Assembly (NCBI GenBank): GCA_022376465.1
Contig: JACDTU010000029.1
Coordinates: 124,001-188,000 of the forward strand
Length of the DNA stretch: 64,000 nt
Direction: 5' to 3'
From: Cubamyces lactineus
Lineage: Eukaryota > Basidiomycota > Agaricomycetes > Polyporales > Polyporaceae
The notes beneath the pieces were generated by a model, which was not told the DNA's origin, ran no database searches, and worked only from the letters and a program-made list of their open reading frames with translations. Each line of letters opens with the position of its first letter. Within the stretch, counting starts at the first letter, position 1. Made by a program: the position numbers and the translations under genes. This document shows, one piece after another, positions 51,501 to 63,986 of the stretch.

Positions 51501-54304
51501 GCGTTCTCATCGAAGCGCCAAGGTCGAGTCGCCCCGGGAGAGCATGGCTACAGTGCGACAGACAGGCAGCAGCGCCTCTTCTCGTGCCCGGTCAGAGGAG
51601 TGCGTGGCGTTGATTCCGATGACTTTGCGCTGGTATTCACTCGATGACAGGGACGAGGCGCAGATTGCGAAGTTGCAGCAGCTGGGTATGACGTCTAGCG
51701 AGGAGGCTAAGCTGATGTCCATGAGGGACTACATCTTGAAGCTCGCACGCGCAATCTCGAGGTTCGTCGGTTGATACCCTGCGATCATCAGCCCTCTAAC
51801 AATCATTCTAGTTTCGCATCTCGCGTCAGTGTCGAGGTTGAATCTGATGCATTGAAGGCGACAGGCACCATCGAGCTTCAGAAGCTGGGGGTTGTACCTC
51901 AAACCGTGTTCCTGCGCGCACCAGAGTCAGAAGGGCGTTCTTCCCGCTTGTCCTCGCTCAGGACCACATCCGACTTCATGATCAAATCGCCTGGGACGCC
52001 AAGGACAACACGGACTCTCAGTATCGACCAAGGGCCGACTTCTGCTGGTGCACCGTTCGAGGATCTCCGGCGCCGTCTAGCTATCATCAACGGTTCAGGG
52101 AGCTCTCTCCCAATTCCGGCCTCGCGCGAACCTCGCAGCCCCGTACCCCACCCATTGTCCATTGACACCAACGCCGTACCCCCATCTGCTTCCTCCGAAA
52201 TGCCCCACATGTTGGACCGGCCCAGCAGTCCGGCAGAGTCTACCGTATCCGCAGCCAACTCCTCCGCTTTCCGCGCGATGCATCGGTTCCCAATCAGCGG
52301 CGACGGTCAAAAAGCGGCACCAGCCGTCGGCTCATCCAGGGCGAGTGCCACAGGATTGCTGGAAGCCCACGCCCAAATCCGCTCAGAAGGTTCGCAATCG
52401 CCGTCCGGGCGGTCTTCACCCGTCTCTGTCGCGGGCACCGTGCGCGGGCAGGACAAGCCACGTGTACCATCTATCATCCCGATCTCGACATACGGTGAGT
52501 CTGCGTGGGTGCTGGTAAATGGGGAGAATTTGCTGAAGAGAAATGTCTCTAGACGGACAGGAAGCTGGGATTAGTAACCTGCTAGAACACCTCTACCTTG
52601 ACAATAACCGCGACTTGCAAAACGACTTCGGGCCAAGAGTACACGAGGGCCCCGTACGTCGTCGGAATGCCGCTCGGCATACCAGCTTCATGACCAGAGA
52701 CGGAGCCTCGCGACGTCTGGAGGCTTCCTTAATATCCCACTTTAACTCACATTCCGACGCCGTAACAGGTTTGGCCGTGTCTCCAGACCACATGTTCTTC
52801 GTGTCTTCGTCAGACGACAAGACCGTGAAGGTGTGGGACACTGCACGCTTGGAGCGGAACGTGACGAGCAAGCCGAGACATACGTACAATCAGCACCACG
52901 CACGAGTCAAGTGTATATGCATGCTCGAGGGCGTCCATTGCTTTGCGAGTGCGGCTGAAGACAGCAGCCTCCACATTGTCCGGGTGCATGTGAGCCAGAG
53001 TGGGCAGCTTCCGAAGTACAACAAACTGCAGGTCATTCGCGAGCATAGGGTGGAGACTCCTGGGGAGTACATCACCAGCATGGTTCACTATTCAACAGGT
53101 ACGGCGTCCCTACTTGTCGAGATCTAGACACCCAAAATTGACGTGCACAATTGCAGATACTTCGTCGAACCTAGTATACGCTACAACACATTCCGTGATC
53201 TCGATCATCGACTTGAGGACGATGCGAACATTACAGCGCATGGAGAACCCACGACACCATGGCCCAATCACCTGCATATGCTTAGATCGCAAGCGGGCGT
53301 GGGTCATCTGCGGCACATCCACAGGCGTCCTCTCCCTGTGGGACATCCGGTTCGGCATACTCATCAAGAGTTGGAAAGCGGGCCTTGCGAACAAGGGACG
53401 TCCAGGCCGCATCCATCAGTGTCTCGTCCACCCGACCAAGGGCAAGGGTAAATGGATCATCGTCGCGACAGAGTCGCACAAGTCCGGTAGCGAAATGCCA
53501 TCCCACACGGTGCTCGAGGTCTGGGACGTCGAGAAGACGACACTGGTAGAGACGTTTGTAGTACGGACCGGACGGAGCTCATCAGACGGCGTGGACGAGC
53601 CGAAGGAGGTCAGCGTCGGGGAAGCAGAGACAAGTCCCGCTGCCGCCATCGCCGCTCTCGTACGGGCACGACAAGAAAGCGGATCCGTGGACACCGGGAC
53701 CCGACGTGCAGGGATAGTCGGCCCCGACACGCCCTACGGGGATGCCCCGCTCCCTCCCTCTCCCGATGTGCGCGCCGTCATCGCGGGCTCCGAGTTCGGC
53801 GGCCACACCATTGTGCATCGGTCCCACATCGGCGAGACCGAGAGCAAGCCTGGGGCGCGCTCGTCTGCGCGCGGTTTCCTGATCACAGGCTCGGAGGACT
53901 GTAAGCTGCGGTTCTGGGACCTTGCCCGCCCCGAGCGGTCTCTCGTGCTCAGCGGCTTGGAGTCGGACCATGACAAGCCTTCATATAGGTGCGTGAGCCC
54001 CGTCTCTCACTCGCTAAATCTTGCGTAGGCTGACTTGGTATTTCAATACAGCGTTTTGCGGGACGCCACGGGCACCGCGTCGTCGTACATCGAGACATGG
54101 CCGTCGGCGTCGGCGAACCAGAGCAACCGCCCTCCCCAACGGCTCTCCCTGATCAACCACAACCAGCAGAACTTGCTGAAGGGCCACCAGGATACCATCA
54201 CCGCTCTCGCGTGCATAGACTCGCCGTTCAGAGGCGGGTTGGTCACTGGGGACAGGGCGGGCGTGATCAAGGTGTGGAGGGTGGAGGCGTTCGATGCCGC
54301 TTGA
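48561..54304 (+). CDS. VPS15: Vps15, regulatory protein kinase of the class III PI3-kinase (Vps34) complex
   Basis: The scaffold and regulator of Vps34 in autophagy and vacuolar sorting, on endosomal membranes. The protein starts MGNAQSLTRTSG: Gly2 in an N-myristoylation context, as in all Vps15. Exon 1 joins LGSARFLKTVKCRHKNGYLV to the kinase-like domain. The catalytic loop reads VSHGDIKSENILV and the metal-binding loop SDFAS (DFA, not DFG), as is usual in this family. PTFLPLDDPSDFSFFFDTSG and the APERF motif follow. Central exons encode HEAT repeats (DRMVPYIVDLLHDDAAIVRA, EYIIPAIAHLARDPEVLVRC, LLVDPSSIVKRAVLHNISSL). The last third is a WD40 propeller (HSDAVTGLAVSPDHMFFVSS, SDDKTVKVWD, FLITGSEDCKLRFWDLARPE, ending GVIKVWRVEAFDAA). 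About a dozen short introns; roughly 1,600 residues, the normal family size. Confidence 0.94.
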
Positions 54305-54566
54305 TACCAGTGCACGACTTGGAGTTGTCTTCAGTAGAATGGATAATACTTACCTTCGATGTTTGTACCATAGACTAATGTGCTGCAGAGAATATCTGTC
54401 ACCTCAGCAGTTCTTTGCCCATGTTCAACTTTCGATAGCCGCGTTCAGATCTTGATCAAGAAGCAATGATATATGCTGCAGACGTCTGCTCGCCCACAAC
54501 CTCCACAATATGTTACACTCGAATCCCAATTGACTTCCAACGCGCAAGCGGTCTCAACAGGAGGCC

Positions 54567-56609
54567 CTAAAAGCTATACGGGTCGCCATATTCATCCTCG
54601 TCACTGTGGTAAGAGTCGCCATAGTCAGAGACGTCTCCGGCCTCCTCATCGGAAGGATATGCATCTTCGTAGCGAGCGCCTCGTCTTGGTACGGAACCGT
54701 CATCTCCGTACATCTCACTGCCGAAACCCGCAGCCGGGTCAGGGTTCTGTCCTAGATTTGGGATATTAGGAGAGAGACTTACCGCTCGCGTGCGGCGACT
54801 TCGGCAGCCAGGCCCTCGCTGGATGATTAGCATGTCGTATAGTCAGCGACAAGAGCTGTATGAGGGGTGAAGAGACACGCACGCATCCTCTTCGTCTTCA
54901 CTGACGATGTGGTGGGCCCCATACGGGCCGTCCACGTCGTCTTCTTCCTCATCGGACGTGATAACGATGGGGCCTCTGGCCCGGCCAGCCAAGGCACCTC
55001 GTCGCCTGCCGTGGCCGACGTACTGCACCTCGTCTGCTTCCGACGGCGGAGCTGGCGCGGGGCGGAAGTCCGCATCGTCGTCGTCGGAAAGCTCGATCAC
55101 TTCGTCTTGGTCGAGGTCAACAGACGGAGCGCGTCTCCGTGCAGCACGGCGGCGGCCGGCGACGTCATCGCCGTCATCGATGAAGCTGCTCTCGTAGCCA
55201 TCCTCACTGCCGCCGTCGCCGTGCTCTGCGTCCCCGTCGACCTCCTCGATCCGTACAGAGCCGTCATCGCTATGATGCGATCCGCCGCCCTCAGACGCGG
55301 AGTCCCCGTCCTCGTCCTCGTGCCGGTAACGAGGTGCAGGGAAGAACAACTGGCGGAGCATGTCCAGTCCTGCCCAGTTTGCGCCGTACTCTTCCAAGTA
55401 GTCCTCGTCCTCTTCATCGTCCTCTTCGTCCCAGAACGGATCCCTGCGGAGATCCCAATGGCCAAAGTCGTCTGCATCGTCGAGTTCGTCCGGGTGAGCC
55501 CCGTCCGGATTGTGCCCTGGGTATACACGGCCACACTCGGAACACGCGCCGTCCCAGATCTCATGATGGCAGTCGATGCAGCGGTAAATCCCGCCGTCCT
55601 CGTCGTCTCGCAAGCCCATAACTTGTTGCAAGAGAGCCGGTGGCTGACCATCAGGAAAGACGCCATGTAGCTGGTTCGCAGACGGGCGGAATATGCCAGC
55701 CCAGGGGTCACCAGCAGCGTCGGCAGCTTGCTCAGGAGGGGGCAACAGGGCCGTTGCGAGACCACTCTTGACCAGGGACGCCACCATCTCCTTGATTGTC
55801 CATATTTCGATTGGGCGCTCCTTGACTACGGCACGACAATGAGGGCACGTCTTCTTCCGCAGCCACACGGGGAGCAGTTCGTTCGCGGGGACGTCCGGTG
55901 GCGCAGCTTTGAACCAGTTGAGTAGACACTGATAGCACGCTGAGTGGCCGCAGGGAGCAAGAGCAAAGGGTCGGTGCATCAGATCGAGACAGATTTGACA
56001 GGATAGAGACTGCTGGAAGGTGGAAAGCAAATCCTCGTGTTGCGATACAAGCTGCAGATCGGTGTTGAACAACTGCAGCGCAACAGAGTTTGGCAGTGAA
56101 CTCACAGTCGTCTTGGCAGAGACCTGGTCTTTCAAGTCCGTAATCTCTTGCTGACTGGCTTGCGGGGCCATGTCTTCGTCAGTAGCTCGTCCTTTGCCTT
56201 TACTTGAGCTGGAATGGGATGGCGAGGGTTCACGAGAGGCCATCGCAGAGGTACTTGCGCAGGCACATGAGGGTGCATTTTGTTTGGTATGTGGCTCGGG
56301 TGAAATGGAGCTGGAGCCAGCCAGGGTCACCGAGCGCGAACGTGAGCGCGATTGCGATGCTATTGGCGCGACATGCTCCTCGGGCTTGGAGGCGTCCAGA
56401 GGCTGAGATTGCACTACAGACAATTTACGCTTCTTCTTCCTCCGTTTCTTCTTCTCTTTCGTGTCTCTTCGCAATTCATCGTCGTTCTGTGGCTTGGGTT
56501 TCTTCGCCTCGCGCTGTTCCGAATCCGAGTCGACGAAGAGCCTCTTGCGCACATTCCCTTCTTTGCCAGCAGCAGCAACTTGTACAAAGGGGCGAGCAGG
56601 AGACGACAT
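54567..56609 (-). CDS. RING-finger protein with long acidic C-terminal region (putative E3 ubiquitin ligase)
   Basis: One very long exon (56609 to about 54877) plus two small 3' exons. N-terminus: Lys/Arg-rich with nuclear-localisation-like runs (KEKKKRRKKKRK, residues 51-62), then Ser-rich. A C3HC4-type RING sits at about residues 204-260: CQICLDLMHRPFALAPCGHS, then CYQCLLNWF and KKTCPHCRAVV. A second Cys cluster follows at about 340-365 (YRCIDCHHEIWDGACSECGR). The remainder is extremely acidic (EEDDEEDEDYLEEYG and similar) with a basic island AGRRRAARRRAPSVD and SUMO-interaction-like VIELSDDDD and IVITSDEEED. The end is best read as ...AEGLAAEVAARER spliced to EMYGDDGSVPRRGARYEDAY ... YGDPYSF. 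The position of V/I-rich runs before acidic residues suggests binding to SUMOylated partners, as in STUbLs; this is inference. Confidence 0.82.
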
Positions 56610-56909
56610 GGCTATCTCAGAGTGCCGCCCAGGTGTAGAAAGCTGCGGAGAGGGATGTGGTTAAGGAGGAAGAGACAGGCGTACACCCGTCGCTTACCAC
56701 TTTCCGCCACTCGGTACACAATAGCCGCCTACAGCGGAGATGTGATCGGAGTTTCAACAGAGATAAGATAACCACGTGGTCTCGCCAACCACCATCCGCA
56801 GCTCAAATCATACTTGACTTCACGACTTAACAGCTTGTCTCTGTCTCTCATCTGTCCCGTCTGCTCACGTTCAAGGGTCTACACGCTCGTCAGAGAGGCC
56901 CATCTGCCG
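56610..56909. promoter_or_regulatory. Divergent promoter, RING-finger gene / sugar-phosphate transporter
   Basis: 300 bases between the two start codons. No TATA box was seen. An in-frame ATG at 56814 could extend the transporter by 32 residues. Confidence 0.35.
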
Positions 56910-58565
56910 ATGAGGTCGCCATACTTGAGCCCGAACTCCCCGGCGGAGCTCGCGGTACGACCAAACGCAGGCTATTTCGACCTCCATGCCTCCTCTGGCA
57001 TGTACGCTCCTTTCGACGGCGCCGCTCTATATCCATGGAACGCGCCTTACGGACTTGCTGGCTCTGCGGGCGGGCTTATAGACTCTCAGAGCTCTGTGCC
57101 TACAGCAGGCGCGCTTCACATGGACTTCCCAACACTGCTGCAGTCAAGGCTGGGCTACTCGCCGAGACAGCGCTCCGGGTTCTCCAGAGAGGCGATTCAC
57201 ACACCTGCTATTGACCTGACTACTTCACTCCTGGTCTCTGAGAGCGGACTGCTGTCGCCTTCTCTCCCTGTTGTCTCTCCAGACGCTCCAGCTGCGTCTC
57301 AGCCAAGTTTCGCGAGGAGGGCAGCAGAACGTCGGGACCGTGTCTCCGCTCGGTCTAGGACGCGGTCGGAAGCCTTTTGGTTGATTCTCTACTTCGCGTT
57401 CAACCTTGGCTTGACACTCTATAACAAGGGTGTGCTGGTGCGCTTCCCGTATCCGTACACTTTGACGGCGATGCACGCTCTCTGTGGTAGCCTCGGTGGG
57501 TATGTGTTGAGGTACAGAAAGGTCTACAAGCCCGCGAGGCTAGAGATCAGAAGCTATGCGATCCTCGCCGCGTTTAGTGTGCTCTATGCGGTCAACATCG
57601 CGATCAGCAACCTGTCATTGCAGCTTGTTACCATCCCCGTACGTTCGCACGTCCTCAACGCGTCGCAAGGGGAATGCTCATGCGTGCCGTAGTTCCATCA
57701 AGTCGTGCGGGCCGCGACACCTATATTCACCACGTTCCTTTCTTCCCTCATGTTCGGCACCAATGTGACTTCCGCAAAGCTGGTCGCTCTGGCACCGGTC
57801 ATGCTCGGGGTCGTCCTTGCGTATGTCTTCTACTACGTTGTATCTCGTATTACCGTGTATTGACACCATCAATAGCACATATGGAGACTACTACTTCACA
57901 GCCTTAGGCGTACTCCTCACGCTGCTCGGCACCATCCTCGCCGCACTCAAAACAATCTACACTAATGTCCTCCAATCGTCTCCTGCAAAGCTCACGCGTC
58001 GATCTGTCCGTCCCACTCTCACAAGTGCCCTGCTGCTGCCACCTCCGCTGAACCTCCATCCGCTCGACCTTCTCACTCGCATGTCCCCGCTCGCGTTCAT
58101 CCAATGTGTTGTATACGCCTACCTGTCTGGCGAGTTTGCGCAAATACGCGCTGCGCCCTCATTCCCCTCCGAAAGCGCCTCATCAGCCTCCGGTCGCCTT
58201 CCCCTGCTACTACTCCTGGGGAATGGTTGTATCGCGTTCGGCCTGAACGTTGTCAGCTTCACTGCGAACGGCAAGGTCGGCGCGCTGAACATGACCGTAG
58301 CAGGTAAGCTGCCTTGCTTCCGGTTGCGGGTGAGTGTACGTGTACTAACGCCCCTGCAGCGAACGTCAAGCAGGTTCTGACGATCGTCCTGGCGGTGTCC
58401 GTCTTCAACCTCACGATTACCCGTATCAATGCCCTCGGGATCGCTATCACCCTCCTCGGCGGGGCTTGGTATGCGGCTGTGGAGTACCGGGAGAAGGCGC
58501 GCAAGAACTCGAAGACGAGGATTGTCGATGGCGGCGCGAGGTTCACTACAATTGTTGGGCGATAA
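56910..58565 (+). CDS. Nucleotide-sugar / triose-phosphate-type transporter (SLC35, DMT superfamily)
   Basis: A multi-pass Golgi or ER antiporter of the TPT/EamA-like family. A 170-residue Ser/Ala-rich N-terminal extension precedes the first helix, FWLILYFAFNLGLTLYNKGV, whose F-x-x-x-LTLYNK signature is diagnostic. LTAMHALCGSLGGYVLRY, YAILAAFSVLYAVNIAISNL and the exon-2 motif FHQVVRAATPIFTTFLSSLM follow. Then come TYGDYYFTALGVLLTLLGTI, a long loop and NVVSFTANGKVGALNMTVAA, then NVKQVLTIVLAVSVFNLTIT and ALGIAITLLGGAWYAAVEYR. The second half has the conserved K-x-V-L/A-T and G-I-x-x-T/L-L-G-G motifs. Four exons; end 58565. The substrate is not predictable. ATG 56814 is an alternative start. Confidence 0.87.
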
Positions 58566-58956
58566 AGAGATAATGATGGGGTGCTGTTCGCGGCGGCTCT
58601 TTTGCCGTAGCATCTTGGCTGGTAGCGCGCTGCTGAGGTGCAGGACGTGGGAGGTCGACGAGGAATGTTCGGCGGTCATGAAGGTGGAGATCGCGCATAT
58701 ACACGGACTATAACTAGATACCCATTTGTATCCTTATCCACATTCACACATTCACCTAGAGAACACATTCATTATTAACAAAATACTAAACGGCCATCGT
58801 TCCGAGTGATATAGTGCATTCCAGCATCAGCGCCATGATGTAGTACTGTGACTTGAACTCGACTGTGTCGGTGCCGAAACGCGCGCTACGGTACTGCTAC
58901 AGCAGTGCATAGCTTGACTGCGTACTACTACCACTCTCCTAAAGCTTTCCACCGCG
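58566..58956. other. Intergenic region upstream of Upf3
   Basis: 390 bases holding the transporter 3' flank and the Upf3 promoter. No other feature was recognised. Confidence 0.4.
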
Positions 58957-60782
58957 ATGTCCAGCGCCGACACGTCCAAAGCACAATCCAAAGCGAAAGC
59001 GAAAGACAAGGAGAAGAAGGCCAAATCGTCCTCGAGCGGCGGGGGCGGCGGCCAGCCCCAAGACCGCCTCAAGACGATCGTGCGCCGGCTCCCGCCCAAC
59101 CTCCCCGAAGATATATTCTGGCAAAGTGTCGCCCAGTGGGTCTCGGATGAGACTGTTTCGTGGAAGGTGTACTATCCGGGCAAGTTCAAGACGAGGTGCG
59201 TCTCCAATATGCAAGTGGTGGGGTCTGGGATGTTGACCGGGGTCGGGGTTGCATGTAGATTGAACAAGGAGAACATCCCCTCGCGGGCGTACATCGCGTT
59301 TCGGAGCCCGGAAGTGCTCGCGACGTTCAGCAGGGAGTACGACGGGCACGTCTTCCGGGACAAGGCTGGTACGCATCTCACACTCAAACTCTGCATCTGT
59401 GCACATAGCCCTGATGCAGCTGTGTAGGGAACGAGTCCGTCGCGATAGTCGAGTTCGCGCCGTTTCAGAAAGTGCCGAATGAGAAGAAGAAACCGGATGC
59501 CAGAGCGGGCACTATCGAGAAAGGTGTGCAAGTCATATATGAGTCCAGTCCAGACGAATGGTCCTCTGATGTTCTATGGCAGATGAGGATTATATCTCGT
59601 TCCTGGAGTCGTTGAAGGAGGCCTCCACGAAACCGTCCGATGCTGATACTATTGAGGCTCTAGGTACGTCTATTATCGTTGATGAGTACGGCTGACGACT
59701 GAACGTATGCTCTGTGATTCTTAGTCGCCTCAATGCAACCCCCGCCACCACCCACGACGACCCCCCTGCTCGAAGCGCTCAAGGCTGAGAAGTCCGCACA
59801 GAAAGACAAGGAAGCGATCCTGCGCAACCACGCCCACTACAAGGATCCCGCCACGCTTGCCTCACTCGCGTCCGGATCGAAGAAGGAAGACGGGAAGAAG
59901 AAGGGGGGCGCATCCTCGTCCAGCGGCGGCAAAGGCAAGGACAAGGAGAAAGGCGCAGACGGCGCCGGGACGGTGGGGAGGAAGGGAGGAAAGAAAGCCG
60001 CGGCGAAGGCTGCTGCTCAGCAGAACGCTGGAAAAGATGCGAAGGACGCGAAGGGCGCGACATCGGGTGGTGGTCAAGGTGGACAGGGAGGCAAACAGTC
60101 GGGCGGTCAGCCTTCGAAGCCGCCCAAAGCGCCTCGCGAACGCAAGACACAGGCGCAGGCAGCGACTTCTGCTGCTCCTGCTCCGGCGGCTTCATCCTCC
60201 AACGGCAGCGCTGCTACACAGGCTGCGACTGCCCTCACTGCAGCGCCGAACACGAGCACGAGCACGAGTGGGGATGGAACTGGACAGCAACAACAGTCTA
60301 CGCGCCGATCGCGCCCCGTGCTTGGCCTCGCCTCACGCCAATTCGAAGTTGCACTGAGCGGCGCAGGTGTTGCCGTCAGCGGCGGCGAACGCAAGTCGCG
60401 GCGCGAGCGCGAGAAGGACAAAGAGAAAGAGAAAGACAAGGATCGCCCCGCAGAGTCCGCCTCCTCCGGGCAAGCTACAGAAGGAAGCGGGCCCGCGCCA
60501 CCTAAAGCGAAGGAGGAAAAGCGGGGCGGGCGGGGTGGCGGCGCGCCTGCCGCGCCGACGATCCTTCAGCGTAAGGCTCAGGGCGGGCCTCCTCCTCCCA
60601 AGATCCTTACGCGGGCGCCGCAGAGCGCGGGTGCTAGCAGTGGCACGACCCCTACGCCTGCCCCGGCCGCCGGCGCTGCACAAGCTGAAGGTGCCGGTGA
60701 CGGGGCTGACGGAGCAAGCGGCAGCAGGGGTCGCGGCCGAGGGCGTGGGCGAGGACGCGGCCGCGGCGGATCGTCTGGTTGA
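58957..60782 (+). CDS. UPF3: Nonsense-mediated mRNA decay factor Upf3 (Smg4/UPF3 family)
   Basis: Upf3 links exon-junction or terminating complexes to Upf2-Upf1 in NMD and shuttles between nucleus and cytoplasm. The Smg4/UPF3 domain is an RNP-type fold read across four to five exons: LKTIVRRLPPNLPEDIFWQS, VSWKVYYPGKFKTR, LNKENIPSRAYIAFRSPEVL, FSREYDGHVFRDKAGNESVA, IVEFAPFQKVPNEKKKPDAR, then DEDYISFLESLKE. The last exon (about 59725-60782) encodes a low-complexity tail rich in Lys, Ala, Gly and Pro, with charged KEKEKDKDRP stretches and a terminal RG-repeat (RGRGRGRGRGRG). The start at 58957 is the first ATG and directly precedes a Lys/Ser-rich segment usual in fungal Upf3. Confidence 0.92.
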
Positions 60783-61447
60783 AGGACTACCCCTACCGTC
60801 AACAACTCGCTCGCTCGGACCTTGGCATTGCATTTCGGGCTATCCTAGACGCACACAGCGTAGCGTCGCAGTCGGTCCGCCCTAGCCTCGACATCGACGC
60901 GCGTCGGGGCAAGACTCGCTCGCAAACCTGGGGTCATATGCGAACCAGTAGGGCTGCGCTCTCTCCACTCACGCGTGCTAGCTCATCTTCTCGCTTCGTT
61001 TGCATATGCGTATGGAGGCCGCTGTGGCGATACGTACTCGTGTACTGAACGGCGCACCCGCAGCTAGGGATGGCCTGGTGTGGGGATTCGTACCATGTAT
61101 GAGGTATGATGGATGTATGGACTATTGGTGTATCGATGCAGCTGGAATGATGTAGTGACTTACGCCCGAGTCACTGTTCGTAATGCCTCCTGTCCGATAA
61201 CGAATTTCACTTCAAGCTCGCCCCCCGACTCTGCGCTCGCCGTCTTCACCCGTTCCTGTGCTATTCCTGATGCACAGTGAACGGTGTTGTCGCTGTCATA
61301 CCCACTGGACGAAGGTAGATGAGTTGTATCGATTGACATAGTTGGTGCTGAGATGTGCGGAAGTCGCATTCAAGTCGTATAAATATACACGCCGCACGAA
61401 CCACCTTTCATTTGCGACACCTCAAGACCTGGATGATCGCCATGCTG
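60783..61447. other. Intergenic region between convergent Upf3 and carboxylesterase
   Basis: 665 bases, no exon or repeat recognised. Confidence 0.5.
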
Positions 61448-63586
61448 TTACGCCTGCTGGTGTGGCGCCTTGCTGGCAACGAACGCGCAACGACTAGTCT
61501 CCGCCTCAGGCTCGGTCTCAATCGTGCTTCCGCTCACATCCGTCGACGCGCCCTCCTGCAGGGCGATGCGCGCCTTCCCCGCGACGGTATATGCGGGCCA
61601 GACAGGGGAGCGCGCGAGCTTGTGCGTGCTCGGGTCTCCGCTGCGGACGAAGGAGAGCCAGTACGCGATGAGCTCGGACGCGAACGCATCGTCGATCGGA
61701 CGCTGCGGCTGGAATGTCGTCGTACCATTGAACCTGATAACCGTGCGGCCAATCAGTTAGATGAGGTTCTATGCCATATTGTGTGTGAAGGAAAGTATGC
61801 TCACCCTGTCGATGTCCCACGGAACATCATCCAGTTCTCAGAAGCGTGGAAGACGATGGTCGTATTCGCCGTCGGAACGGGCTGATTGTAGCGGTACGTG
61901 TACGCTTTGCTCTTGCGGGCAGCGGCAGTCCCAATGATTGCTCTCTAGTAGGACATACGAAGTTCAAACGTGAGCGTCAGAGCGCACGTACATCGAGTAT
62001 CCGAGATGAGGGACGTACCGCACAAATGAGCTCAGACTCCCCTGTGGCGACCATGAACCGCTGCGCGTCGGAGTCGAACGCGGACGACGGGTAGTGCTCC
62101 AGGTACTCTTCGAGGTCCTGCGATGTGAGCCCCGGGAAAAATGTCTTCAGCGCAGAGGCGATATCCGATCCGCCCGAGAGCGTTTCGTTGGACGTAGATC
62201 TAGTGTGAACGAGCACGCTCGCACGATGAGTAAGGAATTTGTGGCTGGGACGGGTGGTAGTTCGTACCCTACGATGACGGGAACGTCGGCGAAGTTTCCC
62301 TTGAGGATTGACAGGGTAGGTATCTCGGTAAAGAGCTTGCCGTCCAGTACAGGATGAAACGAATTGTAAGCCCCCGTACTGCAACGTACGCAGTCAGCTG
62401 CATTCCCGTCTGGAGGTATATCCAGCATTACTCACAAGTTGTACATCGCCGCATCCTGCGCGCGCGCAAGTGCACTGATGCTCGCCTTGCGGAGACACCC
62501 CATGCGGGTCGCGACACTCTCGGAACTGGAACCACACCCAGCTTGCTCGGAGTAGAAGTCGAAGAGCGGCTGTACCATCATCACGATTAGTACTCGTTCT
62601 CCCGATTGACAATAAGAAGACGTACCCTTTGCTGCTCGGGGGAGGGCAACGGAGTGCGATACACGCTCTGCGCGATCGCCTGCGAGAACAATCTTTGTCC
62701 CTCGTGTGCGACGAGGTGCAGCTCCACAGACGACCCGCCCGCGCTCTCGCCATTGATCGTAACCTTGGTCGGATCTCCACCAAACGAGTAGATGTGCTGC
62801 TGCACCCACTTCAACGCCTGGATCTGGTCTTGGAAGCCGGCGTTCAGGTCTCCAAGGGTGCCATCAGCCAACTCCGGGGCGGAGAGGAAGCCGAAAGAGT
62901 CGAGACGGTAGTAGACTGACACAACGACGACGTTAGGTGACTGGTGAATCCAATGGTCGAACGGCCAGTTGGCTGGGTTGCCGTACACATAACCTATCGT
63001 CCTGGAACGTCAGGCTCTTGTTTCACATCTGATGATTGTTATATATTACTGACCTCCGCCGTGGATGTACACCAGCACCGGCACTGTGGATCGAAAGTCA
63101 GCGACATGAGAACGACGGGAGACGGTCAACATCTTACATTTGTCTCCTGCCTTCGCACCGGCTGGAGCGTATATGTTGACCTTTAGACAGTCCTCGCTTC
63201 CCGCGCCACCGGCATCGCCAGCTGAAACATATCGACGACGCTCTGTAAGTGTGCAGGTACGGTAGCCGTCATCTACGCTCACATCCGGTGCTCCCTTGGA
63301 CGCAGAAGTTTGGATACACGTTCGCCGGGACTACCTTGCCTTGCGTCTCCCGCGCTACTCTCGCGGTATTCAGAGGCAAGGGCGCCCTGAAGCGGCGCTC
63401 CCCGACCGGTGGTTCGGCATAAGGGATCCCGAGGTAGGCGACCGTGTTGGGATACGATAGGTTCCCTAGATACTTCGCATAGCCAACGTCAACCACATTG
63501 GGCGGCGATGCGCTAGCGAGACCGAGGACGGAGAGACATGCTCCCCACAAGCCTAGGCGAGAGAGCAGTTTCGTGGACCACGCCAT
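61448..63586 (-). CDS. Type-B carboxylesterase/lipase, secreted or membrane-anchored
   Basis: An alpha/beta-hydrolase of the carboxylesterase type B family that hydrolyses carboxylic esters. The N-terminus MAWSTKLLSRLGLWGACLSV LGLASA looks like a signal peptide. Next come YLGIPYAEPPVGERRF, the EDCL motif (GSEDCLKVNIYAP), the oxyanion-hole segment VLVYIHGGG and the nucleophile elbow TINGESAGGSSVELHL with the catalytic Ser. A later exon pair gives TTIVFHASENWMMFRGTSTG, a candidate catalytic His region, and FNGTTTFQPQRPIDDAFASE, then LIAYWLSFVRSGDPSTHKLA, the C-terminal family signature. The stop is at 61448-61450. About nine exons. An upstream exon pair can be spliced in frame (see 63601-63986), giving a membrane-anchored isoform. 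Confidence 0.88.
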
Positions 63587-63600
63587 TGTCTCTGCAGCCG

Positions 63601-63986
63601 TAGGCAGCGTGAGCTCTGCAAATTTGATGCGTCAACTGAGACCCTTTATATTCGTACGCGCAGCCTGAGGGGCAAATCGACTCACCGGCGAAGTAGAGGG
63701 CTGCCGCCCCTGCCACGATGGCGAAGAAGAGGGCGCCTGGGGCATATGATGGGTCACAAGTAAGTTAAGCACGGAGGAACTTTGGATCACCAGACTCGCA
63801 CTAACGTTGTCCGTAGCTTCGCATATTGGAAAGTTTTTCTACGAGGAAGAGTCGCGGGGATAGCGACGGAAGTGGAAGACGTACGAGGGTGCGCTTCGCG
63901 GACCGCGCCAATCCACGCGCGGAGCGCAGGCCGGTACCTTTCGGCCTAGTGAGCGCCACGTGCGGTATTTCTAGAGCGGTTCCCAT
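63601..63986 (-). other. Possible 5' exons of the carboxylesterase gene
   Basis: Minus-strand DNA here encodes VEKLSNMRSYGQR, a GTTAGT donor, then after CCCCAG a very hydrophobic ALFFAIVAGAAALYFAG, a GTGAGT donor, and after TTTGCAG ELTLPTAAETMAWSTK. These join in frame to the esterase, so the protein may start near 63817 (MRSYGQ) or upstream, as a type II membrane protein with a second hydrophobic segment. The alternative is that these are 5' UTR introns of the MAWSTK start. The window end cuts any further exons. Confidence 0.45.
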
